From Diphasiastrum complanatum (lineage: Eukaryota; Streptophyta; Lycopodiopsida; Lycopodiales; Lycopodiaceae): 64,000 bases of DNA. This document shows, one piece after another, positions 48,912 through 62,000 of this stretch. The DNA lies in contig CM055112.1 in NCBI GenBank assembly GCA_029204225.1, positions 31,355,996-31,419,995 of the forward strand, written 5' to 3'. The position numbers and the translations under genes are program-made. Under the pieces are notes generated by a model, which made no database searches, was not told the origin of the DNA, and saw only the letters and a program-made list of their open reading frames with translations. Positions within the stretch are counted from its first letter, which is position 1. Each line of letters opens with the position of its first letter.

Positions 48912-51900
48912 TCAAGGTCGACTGACAGGAGCAGGCTCCTCGGCTGGATTCTTATTAGCACTTGGTAACTCATAATCCGAAAGCTCAGGTACAAGTTTTC
49001 TCTGACGGTCGCACAGGCTCTGGTCTTCTACATATCCGCACCAAATCTCATTCGCTTTACCGTGGTCATAAATAATTGAGTTCATGTTCTATTTCTTTGT
49101 TCGTCCTAGTTAGCTTTTGAGAATACAAGAAAATAAGAAAAGCTCAAACGATCTAGACTAGATATGTGAAGATACAGTGGACAGAGTGCCGAAAGAAGCA
49201 AGAGTGTTACCTCCACGTGAAATATAGCTAGCTGCAGTTTGATGTTGGTGGATTGCGTGCCAAGTGTCTGCGCCGCCGCAAAATTTCTCTTGGAAAAGAA
49301 ACACACCTAGGCAATGCAAATTTCCAACTTAAACTATTGAAAAGCTCGCAAGCAAACCAGAACCGAGGTGAGAATACCCAAAAGGTAGCTGCTAATTGTG
49401 CAGCAGTTCATGCAAAGGTAAGTCCATGAATTTCCCAAATGATTTACTCCAATCTATCTAGAATTGTATATATGTATGTATGTATGTATATGTAGAAAGT
49501 TGCACATCACCGCAGGGTGTATAGCCATTCATGCCTTCTTTCTTCAGAGACTCCAAACCATGTGGCAAAGTATTCACTGTATATAATCCAAGACGTTGAT
49601 GGGAGAGATGAAGTTTTTACACCTGTAAAAAGAACTCATCAAAGTTCACATTGGCTGCATCAGAGGATAGAGTGGATCCCGGAACAAGTACTCAGAATGA
49701 TCTGGACAGAGGTTAGAGAAGGGCACACACATAAACCCTAAAATTTCCCCAGTATGCAGCAGCCGACCAAAACAAAAACCTTTCTGTGACAAATTCTACA
49801 AACAAACCAATGAACCTTATCCTCAATCTATCAAGCACAGCAGCCAGAAATCGTACAAACACGTAGACCCAAAAATGTCTTGATTTTTTTGCTAGATGAA
49901 GCGGTTCGGACATAACCACAACATATTTACTCTACAAAAACATAGGCAAGTAAGAAGCAAAAATGTTCGAAGAACTTTACAAGTTAAAGGTGAACCAATC
50001 AAATACCATAACAATTCGGATTGTCGAATTGCTCCAAAAAGGCACTGTAGGTGTCGCCAAACACAAATTAGAGGAGCCATGCAGTTGTGTATAACCTGAA
50101 CATATGCCTTGCGCCGTTTTTGAATTTGACAACCAAATCGTTGATGAATTGGATGCATGGACCTGGTGAAGAAGACCGCAGTAGCCTGCAACAGATGATA
50201 ATTTACCCTCTCCTACAGTTTTCCTCACCAGAAGAAGAGAAAAGCATTTTATAAGCAAACAATCACTAACATGGACCTGCCTATCATAAATAAGCACCAC
50301 CAGCCTAAGAAGAACTTGATCCACAAGGTGAAGTATTAAAGAAAGCAATGCACTTTCAATAGTCACATTAGTTTTATCATCAGTCACCAGCGAAATGTCT
50401 ATCACCTTTCATCAAACCAGCCTACATAACGAGATCAAAAGCAATGTTTAGGGTCAAGCATGTCCAAGAAAAAATGTAGCTTTGAATTGCAATGGTTGAG
50501 AAGTGAAACATGCATATACAACATATTTCATGCAATGCTTTTGTTTAAGAATTGCTTCAACAAAAAAAAAAAGGCCTATGATGGCCAGAGCTTTTATTAC
50601 AAAAAATATGCACGATTAGATTGAACATCTCTACATTAAAGCCCTTTGTTAAGATCAAATCTTTGTCGCACATTCACTTTGATCAATGTCAAATCCATCT
50701 TACAAAAACACGTCTTTCACGAAAAATAGTTCGTAGATACAAAGAACTGGACATCGTCAATTGTAACTGTCCAGGTATGTGTTTCTGCAACATGACTTTT
50801 TTTTTTCTTCAATATTTTTTCTTATGTTAGCTGAGCTACGATCGCTCATATGACTATTACAAAGTTGATTAATGAATAGTAGCTGCCATGATTCTTATAA
50901 AGCTCGTTTACTGTCTTGACATTAAAAAACTTCATCAAAATGGTCTCTTGATCTTGCTCCCATATTTCTGGCTCACGCACCTACAAAAGAATCACATTAA
51001 ACCAATTGCCAAAATATAGCATCAATCACGATTTTAGAAAAGAGCAACTTCCTGAACATTTGAATATCTCATACCATTGACTGATTACTTGAATTCTGAT
51101 TTTTAGAGCCATAATCAAGCTCATGGAGGGCCTGATATCCAAAGACAAAACAACATAAATTCAAATCAACTCGAAACACACAACTGAAACGATCTATTTG
51201 ATAGAAATACAAACTCTACAAGGCTTTAATCCAAAATTCTAAAAAAACTGCAAACATGACATATGTTAAATAACTTCAACGTTATACTTAATCACGTGTC
51301 ATGACTTTGATAAATGATGAAATCTTTATTTAAAGAAGTTGGCATGTAAATTATAATCTACAAACATGTGAAAGAAATTTTTTTGATGATGCTCTAAGAA
51401 TAAAAAAAAAAACCTTGACTTTCTTGGAACCGTGCAGGTTTTTGGCAACATCAAAATTTTCTTTCTTCAGATTTTGAATCAGGCTGTGATTTACCTACAA
51501 AATACACAAACAAAATACAAAGTAAAATTTAAACCATGAACGAATATCTCAACCAAAGCTCACTTACTATTCAAACATTTACACAAGCTCTACAGAATAA
51601 GTTTGATGCACAATATTCTGAAAACTATACATTTAAAATACAATATCAAAATTAGTCAAACAAACTTTTTTTTGGTTACCTTAACTTTTATGTGATCTTT
51701 TGGTAATCTCACCAGATCTTTTTTCTCTCAACATTGCCATCATTTTTTAGCTCGTCTGAAAAGAAACATACTATAAAGGTATATACATAACATGTACAAA
51801 AAACAGTTCTTAGATAAAAGATGATCATACATACCTTGCAAGCTCGCATACTTCTTTCAATTGATCTTTTATTTTGCATAACAAGTACTTGAATATTGTG

Positions 51901-51917
51901 TCGTTGAAGATTAGTGA
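48912..51917 (-). pseudogene. Unidentified multi-exon gene, 3' exons, probably broken
   Basis: Several minus-strand blocks have coding-like composition, GT-AG borders and matching phases: 51917-51835 ('LQRHNIQVLVMQNKRSIERS'), 51750-51680 ('LPKDHIKVK'), 51494-51414 ('NHSLIQNLKKENFDVAKNLH'), 51131-51075 ('ALHELDYGSKNQNSSNQSM'), 50980-50861 ('REPEIWEQDQETILMKFFN'), 50185-50096 ('FFTRSMHPIHQRFGCQIQKR'), 49690-49623 ('GSTLSSDAANVNFDEFFLQ'), 49306-49211 and the last, 49088-48912 ('IWCGYVEDQSLCDRQRKLVP', stop at 48914-48912). Exon lengths 81, 57, 120, 90 and 96 are multiples of three. The exon at 51750-51680 is one base short of phase unless a weak acceptor is used, hinting at a broken gene or a sequencing error in an A run. 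No 5' end was found; the sequence beyond 52100 is repeats. I do not recognise the protein. Confidence 0.55.
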
Positions 51918-52101
51918 TCTCCCCCCTCTCTATATCGTCTGTAGCTAGTATAACTTTAAACATCACACAAGGGCAACTAGCTACTTCTGATGGTTGAAAA
52001 CAAACAAGTGATCTCTCCTCTTTGTATCGTCTGTAGCTAGTATAGCTTAAAACATCACTCAAGGGCAACTAGCTATTTCCAATGGTCGAAAACAAACAAG
52101 C
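51914..52101. repeat. 94 bp tandem duplication
   Basis: 51914-52007 is followed by a second copy at 52008-52101 (both contain TCGTCTGTAGCTAGTATA and GGGCAACTAGCTA). About a tenth of the positions differ. It lies at the upstream edge of the unidentified minus-strand gene and its length is not a multiple of three. Confidence 0.8.
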
Positions 52102-52599
52102 TAATTTCAACCTCCACTAGAAAATTCTCCCAAACTCTGGGATGTTTTCCAAATGCTCTTTGTGGAAGCAAAAATTTGATCAATTTATTACCAGCACTGA
52201 ATTTGCATGAAAAAGGACATATAGTACTCACTTGAAAGTGATTTGAAATATTCTACTTTAGATCGATCGGCTCGGTGAACTTGTTGTTGACAACTTGGAT
52301 TTTTATATCAAATTATCAATCACTTCAAATAATTATTTTTTTACTCGGAATTGGCTATTCAATGTCCTCTCCCATTGAGATGCATTTTTTATATGTGATT
52401 TCAATTACAGCTTCATTTCCTATGGCTAAGCTAGTTATGATACCAATTGATTTATTTTGTCTCAACAAATACTTAATTTGGTCACAATTTTAGATTTCAC
52501 TCTTGAATGTCCTCATATGTGTGGGCAATTTGCATTCGAACCCATGCTCTCCCAAAGGGGATAGGGAGTCTACCCAATTCACAACTTGTTGAAGGACAC
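52102..52599. other. No recognisable feature
   Basis: Short frames only. Nothing I can assign. Confidence 0.4.
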
Positions 52600-53660
52600 A
52601 ATTCTGGATTTTAGAGCAAGACGACTTACCAATATAGACATGTACTCTGAAGCTAATACATTTGATTGATCAAATTATTTGGTGCCAGTGTTTTTTATGT
52701 GCAGTTTAAAAAATTTATTTTCCTTAGGCTACTTTCTCAAAGTGACCATAATATCATCCCAAACATTAGCAATCCAAATTGCATCCTTGAGAAATAATGA
52801 TGGCACTCATTTTCATAATAGGCCTATGATAAACTACAATCTCTAAAGAGTGGCACACATATAAATTATTCAGAGCTTGAGAGTAACCAAAATGAAGAAG
52901 TGGAAGTTTTATATTCAAGCCTATATACATATTTTTGGGACAATTTGTTGCAACAACATGGCCTTGGTAACTATAAAAGCCTCCAAAACTAGACATTTCT
53001 AATACAAAAGTTTGTAGTCAATGTCTTCTCATAAAGAAGGCGATACAAAAATTCAATGTGCTAAGTTTATAGATGATACACCTAGGTGTCTAGAAATCGA
53101 GTCCTATTTTGAACCTGATTATAAATTGTGGTCTCTTTCTCTATCTCGTTCTTGCTAAATCTTATTCTCTCCTAAGATTTTTTCCAACGATATTGCTTTA
53201 CTGAGTTGTGTTGATGAGCGCCTTGTTCTCAACTTCTAAAATGGGCTACACAACCATGTTATGCTTACTATTAGAAAATATGAGATTCTCATTTCCTTCA
53301 TGGAACGCATAACTAGTAGTTAACCTTTGACCGTCATGTTGCTTCCTAGTCAACAAAATTGTTTTTACTTGGGCTACTTATTTTCACTAACATACAATGA
53401 ACCGTTGAGATTTACTATTGACATACCTCAAAATTCACTTTGTTGTCTTTCAATAATCTTGAGAAGAAGACATCATGAGTTGACTCACCAACCGAAAAAG
53501 CTAATGTGTAGTCTTGTTATTGTTCTGTAGATCAAATTGCCTACTATTTGATGTACAAAGTGATATCCACAAGGGACGTACAATCAAACACAGGCAATTT
53601 ATCAAAACCTCGATAGGTATATTCATTTGCTTGCATGCCTCCATATGGAACATATTGAGC
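52600..53660 (+). repeat. Diverged copy of the Copia-derived repeat arm
   Basis: Matches 5560-6470 of the arm with many substitutions and indels (for example TTTGGTGCCAGTG and the 'TTGATGAGCGCCTTGTTCTC' segment), then joins near 53495 to the part equivalent to 6750-6930. It lacks the LTR-like outer end and the pre-integrase part. It is the oldest-looking arm in the window. Confidence 0.65.
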
Positions 53661-53835
53661 AATTTATTGACATGCATAGTCTATGTAAGTAATGGATGCT
53701 AGCATTATCTCCTTGGATGAAATGTATCTTCATAAGAAAGTAAACAACAATAATACACGCATTAGTTAGATCATGAGTCTTAAATCATCTAAAAAGAAAT
53801 TTCATGTGATTTGAATTTGCTTTGATCGTATCTCA

Positions 53836-54337
53836 CACTATAACATATCGCGGCAATTCCGACGTGGGGTTCCGACGGATTTTTAGAAATTTTATAATCC
53901 ATCGCATTTTGACACGTTGAATTCCGACATCCAAGCAAAAGATTTGAGAATGGACCTCCGGTGATTGGCAAATTTAGACGACAACGAATTTTCAAAGTTG
54001 ACGTTGGAATCCAACCCGCAGAGATGGACATGACATATCATACCTTTTAAAAAAAAAAGACTTCGCATCGGACATGACTGTCGTATTCCGACGTCCGCGT
54101 CGGCAATCTGATGCATGATCCACGGTCCTGTGACTGACGTGTGTGGCCTGCAAACATGAACATCGAATTTTGACCTCTTCTTTGGATGTTGGATTCCAAC
54201 GTCTATTTTCATTTTGGATTCCCGCGATCCTTTTGCTTTGTTCTCACTTTTGCTCTTGCAACTTGGAGCGATCTTGGAGCAATTTGAGGCGATTTGAGCA
54301 TGGATGTTGATGCTCCTCATCCTATTGATGCTTTGAG
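53836..54337 (+). mobile_element. Possible CACTA-type element end with first exon
   Basis: CACTATAACATATCGCGG starts at 53836, the right form for a CACTA terminus. Over the next 350 bases the motif ATTCCGACGTC or its complement GACGTYGGAATYC recurs in variants (about 53856, 53920, 54000, 54090, 54165, 54200), in the style of CACTA subterminal repeats. An ATG at 54300 opens a short 'MDVDAPHPIDAL' frame that ends at a GTTAGT donor (54338), like a first exon. The other end of such an element was not found, so this is tentative. Confidence 0.35.
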
Positions 54338-54398
54338 GTTAGTGCTTGATGATTTATAAAGTTTTTGAAGTTCATGTTTTGTTTTTTTAAAGAGAGAT

Positions 54399-54442
54399 AT
54401 GTGTGTGTGTGTGTGCGTGTGATAGAGAGAGAGGGGAGATGT

Positions 54443-54521
<79 letters not shown>

Positions 54522-54522
54522 A

Positions 54523-54555
<33 letters not shown>

Positions 54556-54580
54556 TGAGTGTGTGCGTGCATGCATTAGT
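54399..54580. repeat. Compound GT/GA microsatellite
   Basis: Alternating blocks: GT units at 54400-54420, 54441-54467 and 54523-54534, and GA units at 54468-54518 and 54534-54552. It sits within short spacers that repeat the phrase GCATTAGTTTAAGA. Confidence 0.95.
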
Positions 54581-54694
54581 TTAAGAGAGAGAAAAAAAGA
54601 GAGTCTGTTTTTCATTTTGAATTAGTTTAAGATTTGTGAGAAAGAGAGAGAGTGTGTGTGTATGTTTTGCATTTTGCATTAGTTTAAGATTTTT

Positions 54695-54929
<235 letters not shown>

Positions 54930-54989
54930 GAGAGAGAGAAAGAGAGTGTTAAGAGAGAGATAAAGAATAAGTGTGTTTAATTTAAGATT

Positions 54990-56299
54990 TAAGAAGTGTA
55001 CAGGGTTACATGTCCTTCACCTTTGCAATTTTTGCACAAGGGTACATATCCAATCTGTTTCTTTGGTTCAGGGCAGTCATTGGAATAATGTCCAAGTCTT
55101 CCACAATCAAAATAGGTAGGTATCTGCTCTGTCCTTTTGACACTGTTCTTCTGCTGATTAGGTATATACTTCTGCACCAGAATAATTTCTTCATAGGAGG
55201 TCTGTATGAAGGATAGACTATTGTAGTAGTAATTCTCAGATTAGAAGCTTGTACTTCATATATAGTCTCACTAGGATCTACCTCCATTAAATAAACTAGT
55301 TCGTTGTTAGAATTTCCTTCCTTATAGGAAACTTGCATTTTAGCTTTACATTCCGAATAATGGTGACCTTCCTTATTGCACTTTGTACACCATGCATTTG
55401 ACTTTCTTAATATATTGGGAGATTCTTTTATTCTTCGGTTGAAGAATATGAACTTTCAAATCCACAAATTTTCTTTCAAGTTTGGATACTTCCTTTTTCC
55501 ATAAGGTCTACTATTTTCGATCGCTCTTCTTTGGATCTTCCATTCTTTTTTGATCTTTTGTTCATGTCTTATGGCATTTTGAAGTTCTCCTTGGAGATTC
55601 ATCTTCACTCAAATTATCCGAATCCGAACTAGAACTTGATGATGAACTAGTCTCCGATCCTGGTCGTCTGAAGAATATTTATTTTCTTTTTTTTTTATAA
55701 GCTCTTTCCTTGACCTTCGGCTTCTCCATATCCGAGAAGTCTCATAATTCTCTGTCGTAGCAATTACATGCTCAAGACTTTCCATAGGTCCTTGCCTGCA
55801 ATATCGATCTATTCTTTTGGGTAATCCCCTCAAGAACCATTCGATCTTCATGGCTACTGGATATACTCCACTCAGTTGACCAATTAGTTTTTTTGACCCT
55901 TCGAGTATACTTCCTTAGAGATAATTTCTCTTTTTGCCTGATTGAATTCAATTGGGCAAGTATTTGTGTTGAATAACCAATTTTTCTTAATTGCTTCACG
56001 AATTGGATTTTTAAATCTCCCCAAGTTGTTAACAGATCTGATTCGATCTGGCTGTACCATCTTCTGGCTTCTTTTCTAAGAAGTCCGGTTAATATCCTTA
56101 GTTTTTCAGCATTTAAACTTTCTCTATTGCTTGTTGCACTAGACTCAAACTGAGACACATAGCTATCTGCATCTTCTAAGGCTTTTCCATTAAGATAATC
56201 ATACCGGATTTTAGAAGAAGACAATCCTGGAGCAACCATATCTTCTTTATCTCCGTCGTCCCGATCAAGGGGTGGATTGGGTGATTTTTCTTTTTCCAA
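54990..56299 (-). pseudogene. Gypsy gag with zinc knuckles, frame-broken
   Basis: Minus-strand Gag. 56299-55772 carries the retrotransposon capsid domain ('KALEDADSYVSQFESSAT', 'LRKEARRWYSQIESDLLTTW', 'FVKQLRKIGYSTQILAQLNS'). A frame shift leads to 55851-55609 ('WFLRGLPKRIDRYC'). Further frame changes lead to a nucleocapsid-like part with up to three Cys/His knuckles: 'CTKCNKEGHHYSEC' near 55385, 'FDCGRLGHYSNDC' near 55115 (first Cys changed to Phe or Tyr) and 'CKNCKGEGH' near 55035. No protease or pol follows; the (GA)n tract lies beyond. The LTR of this element is not found with confidence. Confidence 0.8.
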
Positions 56300-58689
56300 T
56301 TCACTTTCTGATGTGGAAGACTCCTTGTAATCAAGTCTCCTTCTTCGAGTATCCCAGTTTAATTCTCATTCATGTTCTCTGCGCCTTCGTCTTTCTTCTA
56401 TTTTCTTTCTTTGTCTTTCTCTCCAATATTGGTCTTCGAACATAAAAGTACAGAAAGGTCAGATTTTGTAACTTTAATATTTAAAAGATTGAAAATCGAT
56501 TTTACAAAAAAAAAATTTGATGGGTCAAAAATTGAATATTTTTGGACAAGTCCGTCGACTCTGGGTCGGATCGGATTGATTTGAATATTTTTGATCCAAT
56601 AGAAATTCGATTCTTAACAAAAATTGATCGAAAGAAATTCAACACGTGGAGAGATGGTAATCCTTTCTTCACACGATCTCGTGCATCAACAAGTGCGTAT
56701 AGACAAGTGGTATTTTCATCTCATTGTTGCTCATGTCTTTTGAGATATATTACGATTTTGTCAGAAAGACTGATTGCATGATATAAAATCTTCTAGGATT
56801 ATCTTTCAATCAATAATCTTTTTCTTTATAAATCCATCAATTGATCTGTGAATCGTCAATACCTTCAATGTTTCAATCTCAATCTTCCACTCACAATGCT
56901 CTCTCTCTTGTTTCTATCAAAATGGCTGATAGTGGCCTAATCAGAGGTGGACGCATAATCAGAAGATGGGTAATAATGTTGCCCCCAATATCGATGAAGA
57001 TTCTGGTATTACCTCTAAAGATTCTCCTCCTACTAATTACTTTTCCAATATCGAAGAGATTTTTTCTAAAGAAGTAGAACCAGAACAAGAAGAACCTGGT
57101 TCCAGAGAATACAATAATCCATTGGTTCGCAATCTTCCGGCGTTCAGAGTATTGGCAATGTTGTTGATATTATGCACAAGTTTATACATGTTCAGCTTGA
57201 TTATGGCTTTGTATTATGGAACCCATTTGATGTAGAAATTTTGTTGTCAAAAATTTTGCGTAGTATTATACTAAAGAAGACTCTGATGTTAATGCATCTT
57301 TGGATATGAATATTATTTCTGTTTATATTGCAACATGCTTGTTTCATGGATATGCATAATTCTCAATTGCTCTGACAATATCTTGATAACAAGTCTTGTG
57401 AAGCTTGTTTCAATGAAATTCTCCTTTAGTTTTTAGAAGATTTCCCAAGATCAAAATTTATTGTTCAAGTAGGAGATTAAATCTCCTGAAATAGCCAACT
57501 TGTCCAAGGAATAGTCTAAGCGAGTCTCTATCTTCAATGCTTCTAAAAAAATTCTCGCTGGACATCTTGAATCACATTCCTTGAACCACAGAATAATAAT
57601 CCCACAGATTAATATCCCATTCTCCCTGATGGCCCCAAAATTTGGCATATGTCGTGACATATCGAATTGTGTTTTAAGGTATTAATGTAGTATATAAGAT
57701 GTCGTTCCGCATAAAGAGATAATTAATGACATTATACTCATGGAAATTGTCATTCAATGTAGAAGATGGTTAATTGATTATCAAGGGATATTTAGTTCAG
57801 GCATCCAGTACAGCCTTTTCATTATTAAACGATGATCTCATTAATACTGACAGAAATTTGTTAATGGTTCCCACCACTAAATTGCCATGCATGACCATAA
57901 TTCAATTGAGAGACTAACAGTCACTACACACACGTCCAGAATACCCACAAGTTTCAAAATTATGCTTCCTCCAGTTCTAACTCAGTAGCTAAGCACCCTG
58001 CAAAATGACTTGGGGAGTCGAACATCCCCTCTTATCCTACTTCTCATGATCTGACCGAAAGCACAATTATAATATTATGAATCAATTCAGACGTATTCTT
58101 CAATATGGTTTGGATTTGAACTATCTCAATCGGCCATCAATCACTCTTTACCAAACATTCATCATTTACTTGAAAGAGACACAACTTACATATCTATCCA
58201 GACTCTGGAAAAAAAGTGAGCAACAAACACATTCGATCGTTTAAAGAGCAAATATCCACAATCACTCATACACATAAGCACCAAAGTATTTGCTTACAGA
58301 ACTGTCCTTATTAAAATTAGGTGTACAACAGCTCTTTATAGTCTTGTGACTGTAGATAACCATTTAACTATCATAGCTACTGTAACTACTAAATTCTCGG
58401 ATTTGGATAATTTTCGACCTTGGATCGGATCGGATCAGGTCTAAAAATTCCAATCCAGTGGAAATCCGATTCTTAGTAAAAATCCGATCTAGTCAAGAGT
58501 CCAAAATACTTAAGCTTCCAAAACACTTAAACTATTCATTACTTCGAGAAAGCAACTATATATAATCAAAGCTTTAAAGAAATAAAAACTTAAAAACTGG
58601 TCATGTGACTAAATCATGTCATCACAAGCACATATTCCGATAGCTATTCCGATGGCTAATTTTGTATTCATCAGATGATTTAGGGTGTT
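56300..58689. other. No assigned gene; weak repeat pair
   Basis: Short frames only. 56564-56628 and 58427-58494 share a decayed motif (CGGATCGGAT, then AGAAATTCGATTCTTA or GGAAATCCGATTCTTA). They may be remnants of a pair of LTRs around a gag-bearing element, but the match is too weak to define boundaries. A plus-strand frame at 56966-57235 has a hydrophobic end; no family recognised. Confidence 0.3.
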
Positions 58690-59050
58690 GTGCTTTGTTG
58701 TAGATCCACATATTTTGTTGTACTAGATTTTCAGTCGGTCGGAGTGGTCATCGGAATACGCGGATTTCTTTGATTCAGTTTAGCGTCTCCGATTTCGATG
58801 GCTTCCGAAGCCAATTCATTCCAAGTAGTAGATCCAAGATCTTTTATAGTATATATATTAGTGTATTTGTTGTAGATCCAAATATATTGTTGCAGATTTA
58901 GATTTCTTGAAGGTCGGAATAGGCGGATATCTTTGATTGAATATATCGTCCCCTATTCTGATAGCTATTTCGAAGCTAGTTCATTTCAGTATATTGTAGG
59001 TCCAAGTTTTTGCATAGTACCTATATTAGTTTTATTTAATATAGACCCAA
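58690..59050. repeat. Imperfect tandem repeat, unit about 162-172 bp
   Basis: Two and a fraction units. The phrase TTTGTTGTAGATCCA occurs at 58694 and 58866; GGATTTCTTTGATT at 58762 matches GGATATCTTTGATT at 58924; GTAGATCCAAG at 58831 matches GTAGGTCCAAG at 58996. Noncoding. Confidence 0.7.
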
Positions 59051-62000
59051 ATCGAGTTCATTTTTTGGATGTATGCATCTTTGTTATTTTTCATGTAGAT
59101 TTAGTTTTTGCTTTGAGTGGATTTAGTTTTTTCAAATTTTTTTTGCAAAAGTTTAGATTGTTGCAAGAATTTTTTTTTTTGGTGATATACTTGAGAGCTT
59201 CACTATTGGTTTTTGTTTTGCTAGTTTGTTTGATGATTTCTAGGCCGCTGACCATCAGAGCAGTTGAGATGCACATTCGGTAGCAGATCCCAAGTATTGA
59301 CTGGGTCGAAATGGAAGTCGAAATGCATGATGCTATTTTCAACAATATACCAATGTCTATTCTTACGTTTGTTCCAACCTTAAGGCTTTATTGTTTTATA
59401 AAAGCCGAATGAGAAACACCATCACCAAAAAATTGGGCACTACAAGTATCAAATATCACACTAGGACAATGGGCCACGGGACGAAAATGGGCAAAACCTT
59501 CATACTTAAGGAAGTACCTAAATGCATAAGGGCCACCCAAAGATCAATTATCAAGAAGGACCAGAAAAATGTCAAAGACCATCTGAATTTAAGAGGATGC
59601 CGACAAAATGTGAAATACCGGGCATAAGACCTTGACTCATGTTTACAAATGGGACATTTCTATTGGATGAGAACATTGACCCACATGGGCCATGTACTTT
59701 GGTCATGTATGCCCATGTGGCCCTATCCACACTCTTCAGCCATTTCAGAGTCCACATGGCACAAGGCCAAAAAGTCTTAATGAACCCTTGAAAATGAAAC
59801 GTTGAATGGTCAAAGGATAGGATGAAATGAAAAATTGAAAGGTTGGGCCGTCATCCGTTCACAGATATACATGCATGGCCAGCCTCACGCAAACGGAACC
59901 AGATCAAGAACCAGCTCTATTTTTTCATATCATTATGCTTTCATGTTTGTTTTATTGCGTAGCCTTGCAGAGGTGCGATGGTGATATTCCTTCTTTACGT
60001 AATTTGTTGAGGGTGATGGAGACCAACTTTTCTTTCATGAGAGCCAAAAGGATTGTGGAACTGATCGTTGTGTTTGAGAATTTCTAGAGTTGATCTATCA
60101 AAATCACTATCACGGAGCTAACACATATCAAAGATGGAGAGTGTGGTAGATTTCAATGTGTTCATGGAAAGATATGTAGTTGAAAGCATCTCATTTACTC
60201 TGAGTAACATTAGTATTGTTGAATATCATGTTTCTATTGATCACCCAAGTACGTAAGAGCTTCAGGGGAATGGTACTTTGAAATGAGAACGATGGATTAA
60301 TGGTTAAGTCTACTCCTGCTCAAGAGCTAATATGGGCAGAGTCTCAGAGCTCCAAATTTTGATTGACCAGCGTTGCTACATTAACTACTTTGATTAAGAT
60401 TTGTGGAGGTTACATACAGAGCAATTGATGCAGATCATGATCACTGACGGACGGGATAGGGAGATAAATCCTAGCTGACAACGTGAGCATCCTCTGAACG
60501 TGCGTTGACTCACAAAATTATCATCATGTTGCTCTCTATCCTCCATGAAAGATTTGACGCATTCCATTGCTACTGCTGCAGTTGAGAACTATCGTCGTTG
60601 ACTATCCTCATAGTGCGAATACCACTCAGTTTTCAGTCGAGTTTCAGTCTATGGTGCGATCATTTGAAGAGACCATTGTTTCAGTATCTACATGAGCATG
60701 ATTGAGTTAAGCAGCACCTATCGGGCCTAAGCAGACATCACTACTTTGATGTGTAACTGAGAGATTACCTTCAATCGATCTCTATGGGAGTGCTCACCGT
60801 GCATTTAAGCAGTTGTATTATGAGTACTGGTCTGTACTGCTCTTACATCAGTTTTGAAGTATGGATTCTCAGTATACTATTATCTGTCTCTATATAGTGA
60901 TGAGATAACTAATTTCATGATGACTCCTATCAAAGCACTGATCCATATGTGCAGTTTTGAGTATAGACTTTTCAATGATTATGAGGAAGTTCTGCATGAT
61001 GACTTGTACATATTCCTGCTAATCAAGTGCATTCCACAGATGTTTGAATACTGAATATCAAACATCAGTCTATGAGAGAGTGAGAGCTTTATTATCAGGC
61101 TACTAAAATCAGTGAGGAATCGCTATTAGCAATGGATATTCTGAGTGAGAATAATTCCAAATCCTGGGATTGATTTGAGCAAATGTTAACTCCATCACTG
61201 ATATGGGGACCCATTGAGAATGTACGTCTGATTATCGTGGAAGAGCCATCATTGAACTAGAGCTGTCATTGTTGTCTGCTATGGAGCAATCGAAGGATGT
61301 TGTCTCTGTTGCTTTGTCGATTGAAACTTGTTAAAAATAGTTTGTAGAAGACTAATGAGGAAGCTGATATCAAGCTGTCCATGAACTGCATGAGCTCACT
61401 TTGGATCCTGCACGACTATCAGTCATTCTAGCAACCAGTCTGCACTTAGGAGCAACACTTCTTGGTGTCTACAAGGTGAACTCCAACAACACTACACACT
61501 CCCGGAAGCCAAACCTTTGCATGATTGGTCTCTGATTTCCTGCGGGGTGGAGCTTGAGGAGACGTGAGAAGAGAACCTCACATGTAAGTTTCCTCATTTG
61601 TTCTGACACTCTGCTAATTGCGTATTCAATCTATGATAGATGATGCAATTGTGTATGTCATAGATGTCGCAGCAGTGATTACAGCTTCATATTGAAAAAA
61701 CTTTAATGCATATTGTTTTCTTCCATGTCTTCATAAAGAAAGATTATAGCATGTGCTAAAAGAACTCTTAGATAGTGTATTGTTATGTCTCAGGAGAAAG
61801 TTAAATGCAGGATAGTTGTGATTTGAGGTGATGATAGTTTTAGACTCTACCAGAATTGCTAGTTTGCTCAGAATGACTGCTTTTTGTCTAAATGCATGGA
61901 GAAAGCTTTAAGGAATGTTGCTTGGGTGAATGTGATGAGTGAATCTAGCAAGTCATCCTCGTCTCCTTGGAACAAAGGAGTGAGGTTAAGCTCACTCTAG

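Noticed and set aside
49977-50405. 142-codon minus-strand frame as a single-exon gene
   Set aside because: A better explanation is an exon at 50185-50096 in another frame with GT-AG borders and exact phase; the long frame runs through likely intron sequence.
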